Shown: positions 14,901 through 18,186 of the stretch, in pieces
Layout of the letters: each line of letters begins with the position of its first letter
How positions within the stretch are numbered: position 1 is the stretch's first letter
Made by a program: the position numbers and the translations under genes
Source: Candidatus Scatosoma pullistercoris
GTDB taxonomy: Bacteria; Bacillota; Clostridia; Christensenellales; Borkfalkiaceae
DNA: 18,186 nt
Reading direction: 5' to 3'
Assembly: GCA_018714725.1 (NCBI GenBank)
Contig: DVMZ01000059.1
Coordinates: forward strand, 1 to 18,186
The notes under the pieces: model-generated
Told to the model about the DNA's origin: nothing
What the model saw: the letters and a program-made list of their open reading frames with translations, nothing else
The model's database searches: none

Positions 14901-16710
14901 GCATGATTTCCCAGTTGTCGGGAAGCGTCACGCTCCTGAGGTTCTTACAATCTTTGAACGGCGCCATCGTCGTGTTCGTCACCGTCGCCGATCCCAGTTT
15001 GGTCACGGTATCGGGAACTACGAATTCCGAAATCGCACATTTCCAGAACGCCAGGTTGCCGATCTCTTTCAGCGTGCTGCCCTGTTCAAAGGTGACGCTT
15101 GCAAGATTGGTACAGTCGGCAAACGCGTACGAACCGAGCAGGCTGAGTCTCGCGGGCAACACGATGCTTTCCAAAGCCGTACAGCTCTTGAAGGCGCCGG
15201 CCGTGGTATTGGCACTCGAAGTGCTGGTATTTCCGTTTGCAATCGACAGGGCTTTCGTTCCGCCCGCCTCAAACGTCACGGTCTCCATCGCGTCGCAGTT
15301 GCGGAACGCATTGTTGGCGATGCTCGTCACGCTGTTCGGAATCACAACGGAAACCAGTCCGCTGTCCTGGAAGGCATAAGTGCCGATCGTCGTCGTTCCC
15401 GCAGGGATGGTAATGCTCTTCAGCGCCGTACAATCGCGGAAATTGTTGCTGCCGAACGCCTCTGCGCTCCAGCCCTCTTCAAACGTGACCGTCGTCAGTT
15501 TCGAACAGCCGTAGAACATATTCGAGCCGAACGTCTCAATCGACTTGGGCAAAGTGACCGAAACGAGTTTTTTGCAGTTTCTGAAGGAATAATTGCCGAC
15601 CGAAGTCAAATTGCCGGGCAACGTAATTTCCGTAATCGCCGTGCCGTAGAAGGTATAAGTTCCCATTTCTTTGAGAAGCGAACCTTCCTCAAAAGTGATC
15701 TCGGCGAGATCCGCGCAGTCGCGGAATACATTCGTGCCCATCGTAGTGACGGACTTGGGAATGACAATGGACGTGATCGCGGTTTCACTGAGCGCATAGT
15801 TTCCGATGGAAACCAGCGTCGAAGGAAGAATAATCTCCGTCGCTTTGGCGCCTTCCAACGCGTTGGCCGACAGTTCGGTCAACCCTTCCGGAAGCCTGAT
15901 ACTGCCCGTAAGCCCTATCGGGAACGCCAGAAGCTTCGTCTTTTCCGCATTGTACAGCGCGCCGCCTTCCGCCACGAAGTTCGTATTCTCTCCGGAGAAA
16001 CTGTACGCCGTCACGGAAATACATCCGACAAACGCGTCTTCCGCCAACGAAACCAGATTGGACGGCAACACGACCGTTTCCAAAGCCGTACAATCGGAGA
16101 ATGCCTCGTCGACGATCGTCAACTCTTCCGCTCCCTCTCTGAACACTACGCTCTTCAGCGCTTTCTGCATATCGAAAGCCTGTTCGCCGACCGTCGTCAC
16201 GGTGGAAGGAATTACCAATTCTTCCAGCGCGGCACCCGTACCCGTAATGGCAAAAGCGCGCCTTTCGATCGTCTTCAGCCCTTCCGGCAATGCCAGAGAG
16301 CTCAGGTGTACGCTGACAAACGCCAATTCGTCAATCGTTTCCAGCCTGCTCGTTCCGCTTTCGTCCGTTTCAAATACGACAGACGTCAGATTGCTGCAGT
16401 TATAGAAACACCACTGCCCGATATACGCGATGCGGACAGGAAGCGTAATACTCGTCAGCGCGGTGCACTGATAGAATACGCCCTCTGAATCCATATGTCC
16501 GTTGAGAGCGAGATCATCGGGAATGGTCTCCAGACGGAGTCCCGCTTCTCCCCCTTCTTCAAACGTCACCCGGCTGAGCGCGGTACATTCGGAGAACGCG
16601 CCGCCGCCGATGCTTTCGACGCCCTGAGGAATGACGATGCTTTCCAGCGCCGTACAGCCGGCAAAAGCAAAATTGCCGATGGTCTTCAAGGAGACGGGAA
16701 GCTGAATTTC
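11947..16710 (-). pseudogene. Giant BspA-like LRR_5 surface protein, downstream part after premature stop
   Basis: About 1587 codons continue the same frame and repeat as the 16711-18186 part, directly after an in-frame TAA. The first codons (EIQLPVSL) complete a repeat begun before the stop, and the only nearby start-like codon is a TTG (16689) with no visible ribosome site, so this is not a separate gene. It holds dozens of LRR_5 units (consensus TALxSVTLPxxVTSIGxYAFxxC) interrupted by four beta-hairpin islands of the form NxxYxSxDGVLYSxDGTxLxxxPAGK. The C-terminus is a typical LRR_5 cap (AFEGWTAEQHIAVSF, then EGWADGWAAD) and an acidic tail. No LPXTG signal, membrane helix or other anchor is seen. 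If read through or unmutated, the protein would exceed 2000 residues. Codon use is strongly biased. Confidence 0.8.
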
Positions 16711-16713
16711 TTA
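16711..16713 (-). other. In-frame TAA inside an LRR_5 repeat
   Basis: The minus-strand codons read TGC GTG GCG CTG TAA GAA ATT CAG CTT CCC. The LRR_5 consensus at this place (CxALQEIxLP, compare CAALQELALP in the neighbouring lipoprotein and CTALQDITIP in this gene) predicts Gln, so one C-to-T change of CAA explains the stop. Repeat phase and frame are identical on both sides. Confidence 0.85.
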
Positions 16714-18186
16714 CAGCGCCACGCACCATTCAAACGCGAAATCGCCGATCTCTTCCACGCCCTCGGGAATCACCACTTCGCTGAGCATATTGCAGTTGCT
16801 GAAAATGGAGCTTCCGATCGTCTTCATCGAAGCGGGGAACTCCGCCTTCACCAACGCGCTGCAATTGTCGAACGCATACGCTTCCACCGTCTGGACGCTG
16901 CCCGGAATGATGATTTCCGGCAGGCCGGTCCCGGCCAACGCGTAAGCTCCGATCTTCGTCAGCTGCGAGCCGAACGTCACGGAAGAAAGGCCGCCGTTGA
17001 GATAGAACGCATATGCGCTCAGTTCGGTCAGGCGTTCGGGAAGGACAATGGACGCGACGTTCGCGCAGCCGGAGAAGGCATATTCGCCCAGCGTCAGCGT
17101 TTCCGTTCCGCCTTCTTCGAACACCACGGACTGAAGTCCGGTACAACCGTTAAACGCATTGTCGCCGATCGTCGTCACGTTCTTGCCGATCGTGATCGAC
17201 TGAATGATTGTATTGTTTTCAAACACATGCGCGCCGATCGTCGTCACCGTCTCGGGCAACGTCACCTGCGTCACAGAAATCTGCTTGGGATAGAAGACCA
17301 GCTGCGTGACTTCTTTATCGTACAGCACGCCTTCTTTGTCGGTATAATTGGGATTTCCCGGATCCACGACGACGCTCGAAAGATTGTCGCAGCCGCTGAA
17401 CACGCTCATGACGTCAAACACGCCCACGGACGCGGACAGCTCCACCCGGTTCAGCGCCAGACATTCGCTGAATACATATTCCCCGAACGCCATGTCGCCG
17501 CCGCCGCCGGCAAAGTTCACCGTCTCCAGGCTTTCACAGCTCTGGAACGCATACGAACCGATGCTTTCGATCGTTTCGGGAACGACAAGGCCGGACAGCA
17601 TTTTGCAATAAGCGAACGAATAATTGCCGATCTCCGTCACGCCGCTGTTCGCCTGGAACTCCACTTCTTTCAGAGCGGAGCAGCCATAGAAAGCCCGGTC
17701 GCCGATCGTCTTTTCTTCCGCCTGCACCACCGCGCTCTGGAACACGATCTTTTCCAGTTTGGTACAGCTTTCAAACGCACCCGCGCCGATGGAAACGACA
17801 TACGGATTGAATACGATGGACGTGAACATCTTCCGCCCGTCAAACGCACCGTCTCCGATCGCGGTAATCCCCGCGGGAATCGTGTAATCCCCGCCGCGGT
17901 TGATCGGGCAGTAAAGAATGGTCTTGCCCTCTGCGTCGCAGAGCATTCCGTCCACGGAGGAATAATAGGCGTTGCCCTCTTCCACTTCGATATTCGCCAG
18001 CAGCGAACAACCGTAGAAAGCTTCGCTGACCGATTCGAATTCGCCCACGCGTTTGGGCAGAACGATTGTCACGAGCGCTTTGCAGTTCTGGAAGGCGAGG
18101 TCTTCGATCACCAATTCGCCCGAACCGCCGTCGGAAAGCGCCGTTTCGAAAATGATCTCCTTCAGATTTTCACAGCCGTAAAATGC
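16711..18186 (-). CDS. Giant BspA-like LRR_5 surface protein, part before premature stop (5' end outside window)
   Basis: The frame is open from the right edge (AFYGCENLKEIIFETAL) to the TAA at 16711-16713, so the start, and any signal peptide, lies beyond the window. The visible 491 codons are LRR_5 repeats such as TTIGDNAFNGCTGLQSVVFE, plus two islands (YYSSVDGMLCDAEGKTILYC and YTDKEGVLYDKEVTQLVFY). The family is typically secreted or surface exposed and binds host or partner proteins through the repeat surface. Translation would end at FAFEWCVAL, leaving the protein without its downstream 1587 residues and C-terminal cap. It lies upstream of the MoxR operon, from which hairpins at 11808-11858 separate it. 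Confidence 0.85.
   Translation of the reverse strand, partial: AFYGCENLKEIIFETALSDGGSGELVIEDLAFQNCKALVTIVLPKRVGEFESVSEAFYGCSLLANIEVEEGNAYYSSVDGMLCDAEGKTILYCPINRGGDYTIPAGITAIGDGAFDGRKMFTSIVFNPYVVSIGAGAFESCTKLEKIVFQSAVVQAEEKTIGDRAFYGCSALKEVEFQANSGVTEIGNYSFAYCKMLSGLVVPETIESIGSYAFQSCESLETVNFAGGGGDMAFGEYVFSECLALNRVELSASVGVFDVMSVFSGCDNLSSVVVDPGNPNYTDKEGVLYDKEVTQLVFYPKQISVTQVTLPETVTTIGAHVFENNTIIQSITIGKNVTTIGDNAFNGCTGLQSVVFEEGGTETLTLGEYAFSGCANVASIVLPERLTELSAYAFYLNGGLSSVTFGSQLTKIGAYALAGTGLPEIIIPGSVQTVEAYAFDNCSALVKAEFPASMKTIGSSIFSNCNMLSEVVIPEGVEEIGDFAFEWCVAL

Larger units (their letters stand above)
12090..18186 (-). repeat. LRR_5 repeat array of the giant gene with six inserted hairpin islands
   Basis: Units of about 23 codons, many with extra beta-strand insertions (for example the VTFEEG type), run through the whole gene. 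Six islands with the DG-VLY-DG-PAGK pattern fall near 17867-17979, 17245-17364, 15887-15987, 14748-14853, 13552-13665 and 12198-12315. From the second island on, spacing is about 380-460 codons; the first two are about 205 codons apart. Units are divergent in DNA sequence. Confidence 0.75.

Noticed and set aside
11860..16488. 1542-codon open frame on the plus strand
   Set aside because: It is in exact codon register with the LRR_5 gene on the minus strand and is open only because that gene avoids TTA, CTA and TCA. It has no ribosome site and no recognisable domain, and the minus frame shows clear LRR repeats.
16690..16713. Two separate adjacent LRR genes rather than one broken gene
   Set aside because: The distance is a multiple of three, the interrupted repeat is completed directly after the TAA, and no terminator, ribosome site or signal peptide lies between.
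12090..18186. CRISPR or satellite-like DNA repeat
   Set aside because: The periodicity is at protein level (about 23 codons, LRR_5). Units differ in DNA sequence and there are no constant repeats with variable spacers.

Overview
The window looks like a chromosomal segment of a moderately GC-rich Bacillota bacterium, probably a gut Clostridia relative. This is inferred from strong AGGAGG-type ribosome binding sites, LRR_5 (BspA-type) surface proteins, a MoxR/DUF58/BatA-type operon and Clostridia-like phage remnants. No marker gene fixes the taxon. Every protein gene is on the minus strand; only the RNA gene at the left edge is on the plus strand.

Left edge (1-227, plus): the 3' part of a group I intron, the 3' exon of a class II tRNA that is best read as tRNA-Leu(UAA), and a long U-tailed hairpin terminator. 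Converging on it (226-792, minus) is a mobile-element remnant in which the DPPY half of a D12-class adenine methyltransferase is fused in frame to the C-terminal catalytic end of a tyrosine recombinase. This suggests that an element integrated at the tRNA-Leu 3' end was largely deleted.

Centre (11752 down to 1008, minus): a compact six-gene operon. In transcription order it encodes a 344-aa membrane protein, a MoxR-family AAA+ ATPase, a DUF58/VWA protein, a BatA-like membrane protein with a degenerate VWA site, a 932-aa membrane protein with two canonical VWA domains, and a 935-aa lipoprotein with an FN3-like domain and about 28 LRR_5 repeats. Four junctions are coupled (two 4-nt ATGA overlaps, one 15-nt gap, one TAATG overlap). 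A 107-nt gap with a strong hairpin separates the first gene from moxR. A perfect 15-bp hairpin terminator closes the operon. By family knowledge, MoxR ATPases work with VWA proteins as assembly or remodelling chaperones. Here the set is tied to an exported LRR lipoprotein, which suggests an envelope or surface-protein assembly function.

Right third (11947-18186, minus): one giant BspA-like LRR_5 gene whose 5' end lies beyond the window. A single in-frame TAA at 16711-16713 interrupts it, with the repeat continuing in the same frame on both sides. The gene nearly avoids TTA, CTA and TCA codons (one TCA in about 2080 codons), so the complementary strand is open in register for almost its full length. 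Hairpins at 11808-11858 separate this gene from the operon.
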